From the NCBI GenBank assembly GCA_015345905.1, contig JADDTR010000016.1, positions 190,631 through 254,630 of the forward strand: a DNA stretch of 64,000 bases, given 5' to 3'. The translations under genes and the position numbers were made by a program. The notes under the pieces were generated by a model, which had not been told where the DNA came from, did no database searches, and saw nothing but the letters and a program-made list of their open reading frames with translations. Positions 23,651-35,440 of this stretch are shown piece after piece. Positions within the stretch are counted from its first letter, which is position 1, and every line of letters begins with the position of its first letter. This DNA comes from Aotearoamyces nothofagi. Lineage: Eukaryota > Ascomycota > Leotiomycetes > Leotiales > Tympanidaceae.

Positions 23651-25551
23651 TCAATCGATGAGATTTGCCATGCCGCTTGGTAAGCTTCCTTTTGGTGAGA
23701 TAGTCTCACGCCTGCGCTCGTATTGTTGTTGTTCATTAGAATGATAGGGTGATGTAGGTATCCCGAAGGCCATATCTCGTAGAGGTTCTAGCACCTTTTC
23801 AGATTTATAGCATGATGAGTCACTGTTGTTGCGAACTTCCGAAGGAGACAATGGCCGCATTGGATAGGTAGAAGGTTTAGGCATGAGATTGGGAAACAAC
23901 GGCGTTGAATTTTGAAGTGGACTCGAATCGACTTGGGGTTCTGCTTTAAAAGATTTGCTAGGGCCAATTTTTGTTGATTTGGTGGTGGAGAAAGCATTGG
24001 TAATCTTGTTTGAGGGTTTTGAGACCGTTGGCTTCTTCGAGGACTTCTTCTTTGCTGCGCCACCTCTTATGCTCTTCGTGGATGCTGAATTGCTTTCGAC
24101 ACTCCCCTTCAAGTTCAGCTTTGGCTGTTTCATTTTACGCATTCCCTTCACAGGAGTAGGACTCTGACTTCGTGGGCTTGCTGTCGGTGTTACCATTCCT
24201 TGTGTCTTCTCAACTGCTTTGTGCTTTGCTTCAATCGTGACCCTGATCTCAGATCTCGTAGTACCAACGTCCCGAATACTGCCAGCATTAAAAGTGCCAA
24301 TATCCTTGTCATCCCATTTCGGTATGCTAGCCTGCCGAGCAACTTCATCACAATCACCACGCACAACCAAATCCCAGCAGTCCTTGAACTCAGAACCCAT
24401 AGGTTCTGGACCATTATTGATCCATGCAGTAAAGCCATCACGTCGGCCTCTCGTGACAGCACACATCTCACGTGCAATGCGACGTACACCGGGTACCTTC
24501 AAGCTTGTGCCCACAACAATTACGGCATCAGGTCGGTTTCGAAGATCGACACGGGTAACAGCACCGATGGCTTCCTCATCTGGATTAAACTCATTGTATA
24601 GAACCATTCGTGGCCGAAGGCGTCCTATACCATGGCTACGCTTGTGTTGAAATGTAGTTCGAATGTTGTCCATTTCTTCGCATTCTCCACATGAAGGTGG
24701 CTCTGGTCCCTCGAAAAGCGCCCCATCAAACTGCGACAAGTGTCCACATTTTGTGCATACCATCTTCTCTAAGCCCCCATGCAGCTGAATTGTCTTCGGC
24801 CAAGGGCCCTTTGGATTCAGTGGTACCGTAGTCTCGAGCGGCTTTAGGGACGTATCGATTCCATCCACATTCTGAGTATATAAGCGCATTAAACGCCCCT
24901 CCTCGGCAAGAGTTGCAAGCATGTGGTGAAATAATGTTGGCTCGGCGCTGCGAGTCAAATGCGATAGCTCACGAACCATGTCGTGGAATGAAGCCGTTGA
25001 CGAATCCGTTCTGTACACGGATGCATCAAAAAGATGTTTCCCAGAAGCTTTCAACTTGTGTTGGCTCCGGAGAGTACTAAAAAGACCGGTCGACGATCTG
25101 AAATCAGGGACTATTTTGATGGGTCAGTGATATAAGATGGGAAAGTAGGGAAGACGCTCTTACTTCCAGCTGAGACAGAGATACCAGCTCCAGCTATAAC
25201 GATGATCTTCCGCTTCTTGCGCAAAGCCTTAAGAAGACGTTGCAGTTGAAACTCCTCGTTCGAATCGCGGCCTTCATTGTCGTTATCTAATAATGCGTTG
25301 AGGTTCAAATATTCAGTTGTCCTTGGCTTTGGCTCGAGCTTTCGCTTTTTCGCTGGCGGTGGTCCATCATCATCGACCGAACCAGCAGGAAGGTCTCCGA
25401 ACTTCGAGGGACTCCTGCTACCAGACAGTTGTGTTGAAGAGGGTGAGGGGTAGCCACATGGCGGTGTAGGGGATTTTGAGCACATGCTGAGGGGTGATGA
25501 GGGTGCCGAGTCGAGCGGCGAAGAGGGAAACGACATGTCATTGTTGTGCAT
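23651..25551 (-). CDS. HST3: NAD-dependent histone deacetylase, Hst3/Hst4-type sirtuin
   Basis: Exons 25551-25164 and 25110-23651 give 615 residues; the 53-nt intron falls inside the NAD-binding motif. After splicing this reads IAGAGISVSAGIPDFRSS. Other sirtuin marks are TQNVDGID, the catalytic LHGGL, and a zinc site made of CTKCGHL and CGEC. VVGTSLKVPGVRRI is further C-terminal. A long Ser/Lys-rich tail and a Pro/Ser-rich N-terminus flank the core, as in fungal Hst3/Hst4. These deacetylate histone H3 Lys56 in the nucleus and guard genome stability. A frame extends upstream of 25551 but offers no ATG, so the ATG at 25551 is used. It is divergent from MED16. Confidence 0.9.
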
Positions 25552-26457
25552 CGTCGCAGGAGTACAAGAGTAGATCGGATAGGCGTTGGCGATGGAGTTC
25601 AATCGAACAATGGGTTCATGTCGATTACGGGCAGGATACTTCTCTCAACATGAACAGGTTAACGTTGAATGGAAGAAGAAGGGTGGGTTCTTCAAGAAGA
25701 CGTTGATAGTGACGAGGCTCAAGAACGTGTGAGGTTCGTGTTCGCCGGATATATTGCGCAGCCGCTGTGGAAGGCTTCCTAGCGCCCCTTGCCGCTAAAT
25801 CCAGGTTTGTGTTGTGCCGGCAGTGGAAACTACCTCTACTTATGTCAACAATGCAATTTTTATTATTGCACGAGCCGGAATTGTTGAGCTATAAATCCAT
25901 TGGCATTTAACCTTTTCATAGACTGTTGTTGCCTTTGGCCATCCCATTCACAAAAATGATGCGTCTATCCAGATATCTACCAGCGACTTGCCTGTAGCTA
26001 TTGCCCGCCCGGTGTTCGTCTGTCATAAGACGATAAGATGCCACTTTATTAGGCGATCAAGATCCCTGCAGATGCGAATTTGAAGCCTTCCAAGCCCGGT
26101 GAAGGATGCTGTCTGCTTTCTTGATCTATTATCCCGAGCTCTCACAGGCCCATCTCGCCGTTGCAGAAGTCGAAATTACTTCTGCAGCGACGGTCAGTCG
26201 AAATATGTTGGGTTGCTCGGTCAATAGATCTGGCGCTACGCCGAAGGGGGCCTAGCCTTTCCGAGAACCCTTCCCAATTTGCGAGGGCTGCCCCTGCAGT
26301 TCCCCACAAGCCCGCAAGGCTGCTGAGATGTGAGCCTGACGCCGAGAGCTCTCCGATTGTCTAAGCAATCCACCCCTCCTCCCCTCCTCCCCCCCATCTA
26401 TTCCATCAGTATCTCAATATTCTACCTGGATGGCTGGGCCATATTAATCGAGCAGGA
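25552..26457. promoter_or_regulatory. Divergent promoter, sirtuin and MED16
   Basis: This 906-base head-to-head region has no credible gene. The last part before MED16 is pyrimidine-rich (CCCCTCCTCCCC near 26370-26395), a common look for fungal core promoters. No specific operator is recognisable. Confidence 0.5.
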
Positions 26458-29400
26458 ATGCCGCTTATGATGGAAGACGACATGGACATCGATGATCTTT
26501 TCGGTGATGGTACCGGCCTCTCGCTGCCCTCCCGTCCTCCGCCAAAAGAGCTCTACCAGCGCGTCGACGAGCTGCGTAGGAGCGGATGCTCTCAGTTCGT
26601 CCTCACCCCACCCGTATTGACTGACCGTGCCTTGACTGACGCTGCAAAGGGGAATCGCTTGGTCTAGATGGGGCTGCATTGCGTCCATAAGCCCAAATGG
26701 AGCTGGCTTGGAATTTCGAAATCTTCGATGCCATCCACGTGACGGCACCTGGGATTTGACCGACCCTACAACATTTCCTCAGCTCACCCCAACTCTTGAT
26801 GGTGGACCTTTGCAGCACCTGTGCTGGAGTCCTAACGGATGCGACCTTGCTGCAATAGACGCTGCTGGGCGTATATCTATTCTGTCAATATCTGCGTCCT
26901 TGAATAAGCCGAATTTTGCAAGAAGTAGCCAGGTGGACCCTACCGAAGACCTTCATGCCGTGGTTGGCGCATACTGGCTCAATCTGTTCCCCGTTCAACA
27001 GCGTCCAGTATGTAGGAACAAGTGCTTCATCATATAATATGCTTACTGTATATGCAGCCTACTATCCAGAGTCATGCCGTCAAGGTCGACCAAGAATACA
27101 GGTTTGAAGTATCCCACGCGATTTCTTTTGGACCTTGGCACCCCAATACACAAAAGTCAGCACTTGTGTGTCTTACAACAAATGGCATTCTACGACTTTT
27201 GTGGCCGCAGAGTGATGGGAAATGGTACGAAACTACTTCCGAGATAGAGAGCGTTGTCTCTTCTGATGATTTAATAACACATGCCTCGATTTGTGCCGAT
27301 AAGAGTATAATATGCCATATTTGTCACCCATGTGTAACGGCTGATAAACATATCCAGATAATACTCTTCTTATGGCATTTGCCACTACATCCAAACAACT
27401 ACGTACGGTCCGAATCGCTATCAAGTGGGGTAACAAACCCACCGATAAACCACTCAATCCCGCACTGATAACTGTTAACCCAACTATTCTTATCCGTCAT
27501 ATAGCTGTGACAAACTGGATGGATGGCAGTCTAAGTGAAGGATCTAATTCTTTCCCTGTCTCACCATCTATGGTTGCTCTTTCACATCTCGATATCTTTC
27601 CGCCCTCTCCTGACGGACCGGGAGGCCAGGCAACGCTACCTACTGTCATGACTGTCCGATCCCACTTACCTAGCTCACCATCACAGTATAACCAAGATAC
27701 ACACAGTATTATTGACAGATGGGAGCTCCGCGAATCCACGCCAACTGTCCATCCTGCGTTCGAACAGCTGAGCTCTCGTAAGAACAGTACGGGGTCGCAG
27801 CCTACCAGCACTATATCTTTTACTAAAGTAGAAGGCTTCACTGTGAACAAAGTAGCCCTTTCAGTACATGCTATTAGTCTGGACCGTATACTATTTTTTG
27901 CATATAGCGATGGCTCGATTGAATATCGCGACCGATCTTCAATGGCAGAACTCTTTACTGAAGGTAACCTGGAAAGGTTTAGTCACCTCTCTCAGATCGG
28001 TTTTACATATAATGATGATGAACCGTGCTTACAAGTTGCACAATCTCCAACGAACTACTCGGTAGTGCAGATTGGGTGTGACGGCAAGGTTAAGTGGAAG
28101 CCTCTAGAATATCGCATGGGAGATATTGGATCTTCCATTGAGGATCCCCACTATTTGGCCGTCATTGCGGGCTTAACAATGCCTTGCTCTTCTGCTATGT
28201 TGAGTTCTACTAATTACGATGACCTTCTGGCAATTGCAGGAAGATACACTACATCACCAAATTTTGCATTCGACTGGCTCTCTGAGGTATGTCGACTTCT
28301 GAAATTCGTTGTGGATTATTCAGAAGAATCACATCATGACACCTTGATTCGAAACCCGTCGGTCCAGCTTTGTCTCAGCATTCAGAATTCTCTTGGCTAT
28401 AAAGGAGATCTGCATCCGCGAGGTTTTGGTGGCAAGATGGCTTGGATTGGCCTGCAAATCCGAAACTGTGTTGTCCTGATGACAATGGCGACAAATATGA
28501 AGGTCCCTTCACCGGAACAGCAAAAGAAAATCTCTTGCCTTGAAGATGCCGAAGTTATAAGAATACTTGCAGGATCTGTTCGCTGGTGTCTCGATTTGAT
28601 GTCATGGCTCATCGATTCTCTTCTGCATCCTGAGGATCCCACTCTTTTCAAACCCATAAGCTTGGGCCAAACCATCGATTTGGAGGACCTCAATGATCGT
28701 CTTCATGCATCAAATAATGTTGCCCTGCACCTCCTACTATCATCGGCAACCCGTGGTTTACTCACTGCTATCTGCCGACGACTTACCCACCTCGAATATA
28801 CTGCTCACAAAGCGACACAGACCACAGCCCAAGGCCAGGCTGTTCTATCTGGGCAGCCTCCAAATCCTTTGATATCCAATGAACTACGTACATCATATGC
28901 AGCTATTGCCACTCTGACATCGGGCTCCATTATTCAGATTCGCATATTCGAAGCCTTTTTATCTGCAATCTCTGCAGCAGTCAAGGATGCGTATACAACA
29001 GCTGGCCTGAAGCCTTCCGCTCACCAGGGCCAGTCGCAACAACAGCACCAGCCTAAGCCCGGGGAGCTTACTCGAAATAGTGTCGAGCAGGTAATATTGT
29101 TCGGTGGGCGTTTGCCCGAAGCGCTTATTCCAGCTGTATCGGGTGTTGTCACCTCCCTGCTGCCAAGTATTCGTGCTGCTATTGACCCTTCCAAGCTCTT
29201 CTTCCACGACTTTCGTCTCTTAGCATTAGACCCTATTTCTGTCTCGGGTCCAAGTCTCAATACGGCGGATGATGCATCTAACTTAGTTGGAAGTGAAGGG
29301 CAGGACAAAGGCAAAGCTCTGTGTGAGAAAGTATCTCATACAATTGACATATTTCAACGGGTACCCGTTGTTCTCGGACTAGAACCCGAGAACGAGACAG

Positions 29401-29573
29401 GAACTAAGAAGGCGAGGGAGGGGAGGCGCTGGAGGAGATGTGTAAGGTGTGCAGCGGTAATGGAGGATATATCGAGTCCTAAAGCAGCGGTACACTTCCT
29501 AATCATGCAGCAAAGACGTTGCTTTTGCGGTGGGCACTGGAATATAATTACGGGACGGCAGGTTGTAGCTTGA
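26458..29573 (+). CDS. MED16: Mediator complex subunit 16 (Sin4)
   Basis: Exons 26458-26594, 26650-27007, 27058-27304 and 27358-29573 give 985 residues. Med16 sits in the Mediator tail and links activators to RNA polymerase II. The N-terminus MEDDMDIDDLFGD is followed after splicing by the family motif IAWSRWGCIASISPNG. A WD-like propeller region comes next (LCWSPNGCDLAAIDAAGRI, ALVCLTTNGILRLLWPQ). The helical C-terminal half ends in a cysteine-rich block with CVRC and CFCG, a likely metal site seen in fungal Med16. The first intron uses the rare donor GTTCGT but is the only choice that keeps phase and joins GCSQ to GIAWSRWGC. The other introns are standard. It lies just left of repeat island C. 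Confidence 0.93.
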
Positions 29574-30422
29574 CTGACTGCCTCTGGAATTCTCGATTTG
29601 CCCACGTCATCTGGCAGGTGGTTGGGAGAGACGTAACAGACGTCTCATATCATATGTCATGATTGAGATATTGCCATGCCATAAAATATAGATGATAGCG
29701 GCCAGAAATAATACAAGGATTTTAATAGGAACCAAGCAGCGATAACCTCAGACAGTAAAGAGCTTTAGCACCATTGACTAGCATGCTTGACGTAAGGTAG
29801 GTGGTAGTCTCTACAGTCTCCGAGACGTCTTAAGGTACGTAGATATAGCGATGTCCGTAGGCAAACAAGCCGTAGTCCAGGCAAAAGCCACCTCCAGAGA
29901 CCCGAACAGGATTCTCGCCCACCAAGACCAAGGCACCGTAAGCAAGTCCAAGCAAATCCTCCTCGTCCCGTGCCCGTCTCCGCAGGGAGCAGGAGCGCAG
30001 ACTCACGAACGAGACAACCTCGACGGCGCCAGGGTGGCTGTGGTGTAGTTTGACAGCGATGGCAGTGGCGGAGCCCATAAGGCCACAACAACCCGGCAGT
30101 GGCGGTGGCGGTCTGGAATCTGGACGGCTTGCATCTGCCTTTGTCCTGTCCTGTCCTGTTCTGTATGCGCAGATGTGCATCGGCCGTGACGGCGTACCCG
30201 CTACGCCATTCTGCCGCTGTGTCGTTACACAGTAAGGTACAGTACAGGCACGGGACGGTGCAGCATCGACGGGCGCTCAGGGGACATGTACAGCTGACAG
30301 CTGACTGCTGGCGGCGGCATGGTGCAGGCCTGCAGCTGGCAGGTGCTTCTGGGCCGTGTTGCAAGCACTTTACGGACGTACGTATAAGTGCAGTATGCAT
30401 CTAAGCTGTCTATCTACCTTTT

Positions 30423-30566
30423 GCTATTCTGCTATTCTGCTATTCTGCCATTCTGCTATTCTGCTATTCTGCTATTCTGCTATTCTGCTATTCTGCTATT
30501 CTGCTATTCTGCTATTCTGCTATCCTGCTATTCTGCTATTCTGCTATCCTGCTATCCTGCTATCCT
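30423..30566 (+). repeat. 18 tandem copies of GCTATTCT
   Basis: Eighteen 8-bp units lie in perfect phase, with a few single-base variants (GCCATTCT once, GCTATCCT four times, mostly at the right end). Because 8 is not a multiple of 3, every plus-strand frame reads the same eight-residue cycle (LLFCYSAI). The array therefore looks open in any frame without being a gene. Confidence 0.95.
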
Positions 30567-31244
30567 GCTCCCACCCTGCCCGCGCAGTATATCGCCCGAG
30601 GCCCAGTGGTGACGGCCAGGGGCATTACGGAAGATGCATTGTACAAGTACGAGTACCCTCACAACTGTACTGCCGTGTAATCAGTCGACTCTCCGCCGTA
30701 TTGTGGGCCGGGGCCGCACTCGATGGTCCGACGAAGAAGCACGAGTCGCGTGTGCAGAGCGTGTGCCAGCCATGCTGTGTGCTCACTTTTGGTCTGGCGA
30801 CTCGCGAGGGCAGGACTATTGTGGCGCCAGGAGGATCGACGGGGCGAGGGAGCCGAGAGGGAAATCAGATACGGGGCTCGGGTGTAGCAGATAGGAGATA
30901 AGTAGCAGATGGGCCGATACAATAGCAGATATAATAGATATAGGGTGGCAGAAGATGCATGACGGATATCGCGGGTGTAGCGGATATCAGATAGCGGGTA
31001 GCAGATAGGAGACGTAGCAGATGGCAGATACAGATCCAGTCGCAGATATAACAGGCAGGACAGATCGTCGCTGCCGAGTGGGGAGCAGAGGTGGAGGATA
31101 TGTGCACACAGCGCTGTACTGTACACGTATGTATATATGGCACTGAATGCACACCAGTATACATGCAGTACGTAGTAGAAGTTGACTGGCATGCTCGAAG
31201 AATTGAAGATCCGTACCCGGCGAGCCCCTATTCGTTTGACGACA

Positions 31245-31279
31245 TACTCGCTACTCGCTACCCGTTACTCGTTGCTCGG
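31245..31279 (+). repeat. Heptamer array TACTCGC x5
   Basis: Five consecutive 7-bp units: TACTCGC twice, then TACCCGT, TACTCGT and TGCTCGG. The same heptamer family occurs at 53066-53093 (same strand) and at 3101-3126 (opposite strand). Confidence 0.9.
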
Positions 31280-31881
31280 TTTCTTGTAAGCTACGCGTAG
31301 TAGGTAGACACAGCACAGCAGGCGTAGTACAGCTGGCTACATAGGACAGTATAGCATGGCAGAATATAGCAAAAGACATTACAAGACGGCATTGTACTGT
31401 GCATTCAGCAATGGCAATGCGGATGTGCAGTAGAGAATCGGATGTCGCATGGGGGGGAGCCAGAAAGGACAGAGGCTACTGTTTCACGCCCCGGCCATCC
31501 CCAGGCCTCCAGGCCTCCAGGCTTCCAGGCCCCCAGGCTGCCCCTCCACTCCTGCCGCTGGCACTGCTGGCACGCTGGCACGCTGGCACCCACTCGATCA
31601 CCGCCGTCCCACGGCGCTCCAGCACTCCCCAGGCAGCTTTCGGGAGCAGCGTGTTTCGGACGTGCCCGCCGAGGGAGCCAGCAGACGAGACGAACAGCAC
31701 GAGAACCTCCCCCGCCCCCTCCCCCGTCCCCTCCACTGCCCGGCACGGCACACCTGCTCCTGCACCTGCTCCTGCTCCTGCTCCTGCACCGGCTGCACAT
31801 GTGCGCACCTGCATGGACGGCGCAGTGGTGCATATGCAGGCATGCACGCACAGACACCGCGCAGACCCAGAACAGGCAGAT

Positions 31882-31953
31882 GCAGACCGATGCAGACACC
31901 GACACGGACGCAGACACCCTCGCGGGCAGACCGATGCAGACACCGACACGGAC
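31882..31953 (+). repeat. 28-bp direct repeat, 44-bp period
   Basis: An identical 28-base segment starts at 31882 and again at 31926. The 16 bases between the copies are related to the unit (CAGACACC-like). Two units only. Confidence 0.85.
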
Positions 31954-32492
31954 ACAGGCACCCTCTCTACCGCACTGTACTGGACTGGACTGTACTGTAC
32001 CGCACTGTACAACAGCCCTCGCCCGCTGCAGCTCGACCCTGACCCGTCCGGCAATCTGTCTCCCGCCGTCTGTCCACTGCCTCGCGCTGCCTCTCCACTG
32101 CCCCTCCACTGCCTGCCCACTGCCGGCTCGGCCCTCTAGCGCCTGTGCAGCGGTGTATCCGCCCGTCCAGCGCCTGTGCAGCGCCCATCTACAGCGTCTA
32201 CCCCCCGTGTGGCCCCCCCTACCGCGACCCCGACTGCCGCTTGCAGCCCTGGGCACGAACACCTGGGGCCTGCAGAGCCCTGCAGAGCCCTGTACAGCCC
32301 TGCACAGCGCCCGAGCATACCTAGACTCCACGCTGCCAAGCCCTGTAGTGTAGCGGTTCTGTGCTGTAGAAACACTGCAATGTACAGTATACTGTAGTAC
32401 TGTACTGTACTGTACTGTACTGTACTGCACTGTACCGTACCCTGTCCCTTGTTTGTACATCTGCAAATGGCTCGTGGCTCGGACTGCATTAC

Positions 32493-32548
32493 AGTACGAC
32501 TACTCCAGTACGACTACTCCAGTACTTCTACTCCAGTACTTCTACTCC
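32493..32548 (+). repeat. 14-bp tandem unit x4
   Basis: Four 14-bp units: AGTACGACTACTCC twice, then AGTACTTCTACTCC twice. The paired variants suggest that a two-unit block was duplicated or that each variant was copied locally. Confidence 0.9.
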
Positions 32549-33463
32549 AGTACTACGACCACTACAACCACTACGGCCACAGCGACAGTCACCACGGATC
32601 GTGCACTGTGCTGATACAGCCAGGCCCTGGCTACACTGACAGTCCTGGCAGGCACGCACCGTAGTGGGCGCTGGCAGGGTAGCCGCAGCGTCACAGCGTT
32701 GCAGCCCCAACATGACAGGGCAAGCAGGGCAAGCAGGGTCGGTACTGGACTGGACTGGACTGGACTGGACTGGACTGGACTGGACTTTACAGTAGACCCA
32801 GGACAGACCTCACAGACCTCCCAAGCTCCCAAGCTCCCAAGCTCCCAAGCTCCCAAGCTCCCTAGGCCGTGCCCACCTGACCTGCCACGCTCTACAGTGC
32901 TCTACACGCACATCCACCGCTCTCCACCCTCCTCTCTGTCCCTCCTGGTACCTTGCAGGCTGGCCCGGGACAGGAGAAGCTGCCCTTTCCCTCACCGTCC
33001 ACCGCCCGTCCCTGCCCACTCCTGCCCACTCCTGCCCACTCCTGCCCACTCTCTCCTTTGCCGTACAGTGGGCGAGCGAGTGGTAGCCAGCACTGCACTC
33101 ACTTGCACCCCCCGGCGAGCTAGGAGCAGGAATACGGTATATTACATATCTACTTCTCTCTCGCCTGGTTCCGCTGCTGTCTCCTGCTGTCACCGCCCGC
33201 CGTCCGCCGCGAGACGACGACAACAACAACAATAACAACAACAACGACGACGACGCCTGCAGTCAAGCTCGGGCCTCAATGCTTGCTCTGGCCGTCCTCT
33301 GTCCTTTGCCATACCGCTTGTTCTCTTCTCTACCACTCTCACTCCATTTTCTTGTCCGCCCACCGCCTTCTCCGCCCCCAATATCCTTCTACCTTTCTCG
33401 CTATGCTCTGATACTCTCTCTGCAACCCATCAAGCACTGCGCCGGCAGCCCCTCCTCTCGACC

Positions 33464-34630
33464 ATGTTAAGCTCGCGAGTCTCGTTAGTGCTATTGCTGC
33501 TGGCATGGGGTGTGGTGGTTCAAGTGGGCGGTGTCAGTTATCTTGGAGATGTATTGGACGGACCAAGATTGGTCGACAAGCGTGTTCTGGCACTGGTATC
33601 AACAGCAACGACTGCCTCGACCACAGACAATGTGGCTACTGGATCGAGTTCCTCATCGACCGAAACTCAAGTTGATGTATCTTCTTTACTTGCCTCCCTC
33701 TCCAGCCAATTGACCGTAGACCGGTCTTCGTCCGGCGCCGCCGCATCTTCTCTTATATCTTCCATATCAGCAGAGCTTTCTGCCACCCTTTCGAGCATTT
33801 CCAGTGTGCAGGCGACGGCTGCCCAAGACTCTACAATTGCCGCCTCTGCCACCACGAGCCCGACTCCAACTGCGGCTATATCATCCATTTCTAGTGCTAC
33901 GACTACTCCAGTATCAGGGGACTCTGCCGACCACAGCAACCATCGTACCTTGACGATTGTTCTTGCAGTTGTTCTCAGCCTGCTCGGCTTGGCCATTATC
34001 TGTATTGCCTTTATTCTCATACGGCGCTATCGCCGCCGTCAATCTCCCTTCACACGGGTTTCGCGCAGAAACGCCTCGCCGATCGATGATGACGAGATAG
34101 CTACATGGCGTGGGAAAGCAGCCAGCATGGCCGAGACTCCAGTGGGTTCACATCACCGTACCAGCTCATCCATAGTCTTTTCACACTCCCCCGGATGGGA
34201 GTGGACAGCACAATCGAGTCCGTCGGGCTCCCCAGGAGGCGACAGAGTGCCGCCGCCACCACCCGTAGCACGGGCACCAAATGCCCGAAGTGGGCTCACA
34301 GACGAGGCAGTCCCCAGCGCCGATCCCTTCATCACCCCTCCTAGACGGCAAAGCACGAGGTTATCGAAAGCAAATACCGGCCACGGACGAACGAAAAGCA
34401 GGAGAAGCAGCGTCAGCACGTCGCTCGTTGAAAGGCAAGGAGCACCCGCCGATGCAGACGATGAGCCGGCCGGGAGATACCACCGTGCAGAATCACGACG
34501 TGGTAGTGGAGGAGACACTCCCTGCCCCTCTATAATCAACGGCAAGCCCGGACCGCCCCGACGGGCACCCTCGACGCCAAAGTCCCCTCGAACCGTGGCC
34601 TCCTTTGAAGCCACCAGGAGGAATTCTTGA
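33464..34630 (+). CDS. Single-pass plasma membrane protein, Mid2/Wsc-like
   Basis: One exon, 388 residues. It has a strong signal peptide (basic start, then LVLLLLAWGVVV), a Ser/Thr-rich and probably O-mannosylated ectodomain to about residue 158, and a single membrane span (about 162-185, LTIVLAVVLSLLGLAIICIA). A basic stop-transfer RRYRRRQ follows, then a 200-residue Ser/Pro/Arg-rich cytoplasmic tail with a PPPPP run. The tail motif PIDDDEIATWRG recurs in filamentous-fungal proteins of this layout. The architecture is that of cell-wall stress sensors, but there is no WSC cysteine domain, so a sensor role is inference. It directly follows repeat island C. Confidence 0.8.
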   Translation: MLSSRVSLVLLLLAWGVVVQVGGVSYLGDVLDGPRLVDKRVLALVSTATTASTTDNVATGSSSSSTETQVDVSSLLASLSSQLTVDRSSSGAAASSLISSISAELSATLSSISSVQATAAQDSTIAASATTSPTPTAAISSISSATTTPVSGDSADHSNHRTLTIVLAVVLSLLGLAIICIAFILIRRYRRRQSPFTRVSRRNASPIDDDEIATWRGKAASMAETPVGSHHRTSSSIVFSHSPGWEWTAQSSPSGSPGGDRVPPPPPVARAPNARSGLTDEAVPSADPFITPPRRQSTRLSKANTGHGRTKSRRSSVSTSLVERQGAPADADDEPAGRYHRAESRRGSGGDTPCPSIINGKPGPPRRAPSTPKSPRTVASFEATRRNS

Positions 34631-35440
34631 TTCGCCGCTTTGCTTTCCACAGGATGGAAGAGACCTTGGGGATTCTGCATTTTTGGCTGGCAGCACACGT
34701 TCCCGCCCGGCGCTGGGATATCGGTTCTGGGAAACCGTAGTCCGAGAGGCTTATTTATTAGTTGGGAGGTGGCCGCGTAGAGCTGTCTGTCTTGGACGAT
34801 CTACTCATTCTTGTTTATAGGATATTCTTGCCCTGAAGCAACACGGACCTTTCTCAACTTGCCTGGCATGTCTATAAATTCTGGTTACAACCAATTGTCG
34901 TTATTACTAATCAGATAGATGACGTTTCTGATGTTCTGATGCTCTAAATTGATCGTGATTCGTAAATCTTATCTTCAACTCTATGCAAAGTCACTTAAGC
35001 TACCGTTGGCATACCATGGGAAATATTAGAGACAGACAGTAAGCACAGTCTGTATTGGTATGGCGCCTTGTTCTACAAAGCAACGCAATGATGCACGAGC
35101 TAGTGAGCCCCAGTACACCCCCGTATTGGTCCTACGAAAGGTACAGACATCGAGTCTTCTATCAGATCCATCGTGGATTCGTGTAATGTAACGCACCATA
35201 ACTCTTGAGATTGTGCCTGGTCCACAAACAATGTCCAGTTGTTTTAACGTGGTGTGTATGCACAGGAATACTCCCCCCAACCCCACCAGGATCAGGGATA
35301 TCTAAAGCAGAATTTATTCCGCCCATGCAAAAATTTACCACCAATATTTACCCATTTTGTACCATGCCCAACCCTAGACATGAATAAACACAGAACGCCT
35401 GCGCAATGATTTTTAAAAACAAGTCAAACCTCTAAGTTTG
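34631..35440. other. Convergent 3' region before CHD1
   Basis: An 810-base tail-to-tail gap. Frames are short and no RNA gene or array is seen. Confidence 0.6.

Larger units (their letters stand above)
29574..33463. repeat. Repeat island C: the largest and richest
   Basis: This 3.9 kb gene-free stretch holds at least ten different tandem arrays. They are GCTATTCT x18 (30423-30566), degenerate GCAGATA-type DNA (30880-31065), TACTCGC heptamers x5 (31245-31279), CTGCTC/CTGCAC hexamers (about 31755-31795), and a 28-bp direct repeat 44 bp apart (31882-31953). Then come TGTAC pentamers (32396-32435), a 14-bp unit x4 (32493-32548), GGACT pentamers (about 32745-32785), CCAAGCTC x5 (32821-32860), CCTGCCCACT x4 (33011-33050) and GAC/AAC triplets (33213-33255). 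Open frames of 303 and 353 codons on opposite strands near 31.4-32.5 kb are composition artefacts. The last 200 bases are the pyrimidine-rich promoter of the next gene. Confidence 0.88.

Noticed and set aside
30423-30566. CRISPR-like array
   Set aside because: The units are directly tandem with no spacers, and the organism is a eukaryote.
31405-32466. 353-codon minus and 303-codon plus open frames overlapping in island C
   Set aside because: Both strands are open at once in GC-rich repeat DNA, amino acid content is skewed to Arg/Ala/Pro, and no family is recognisable.
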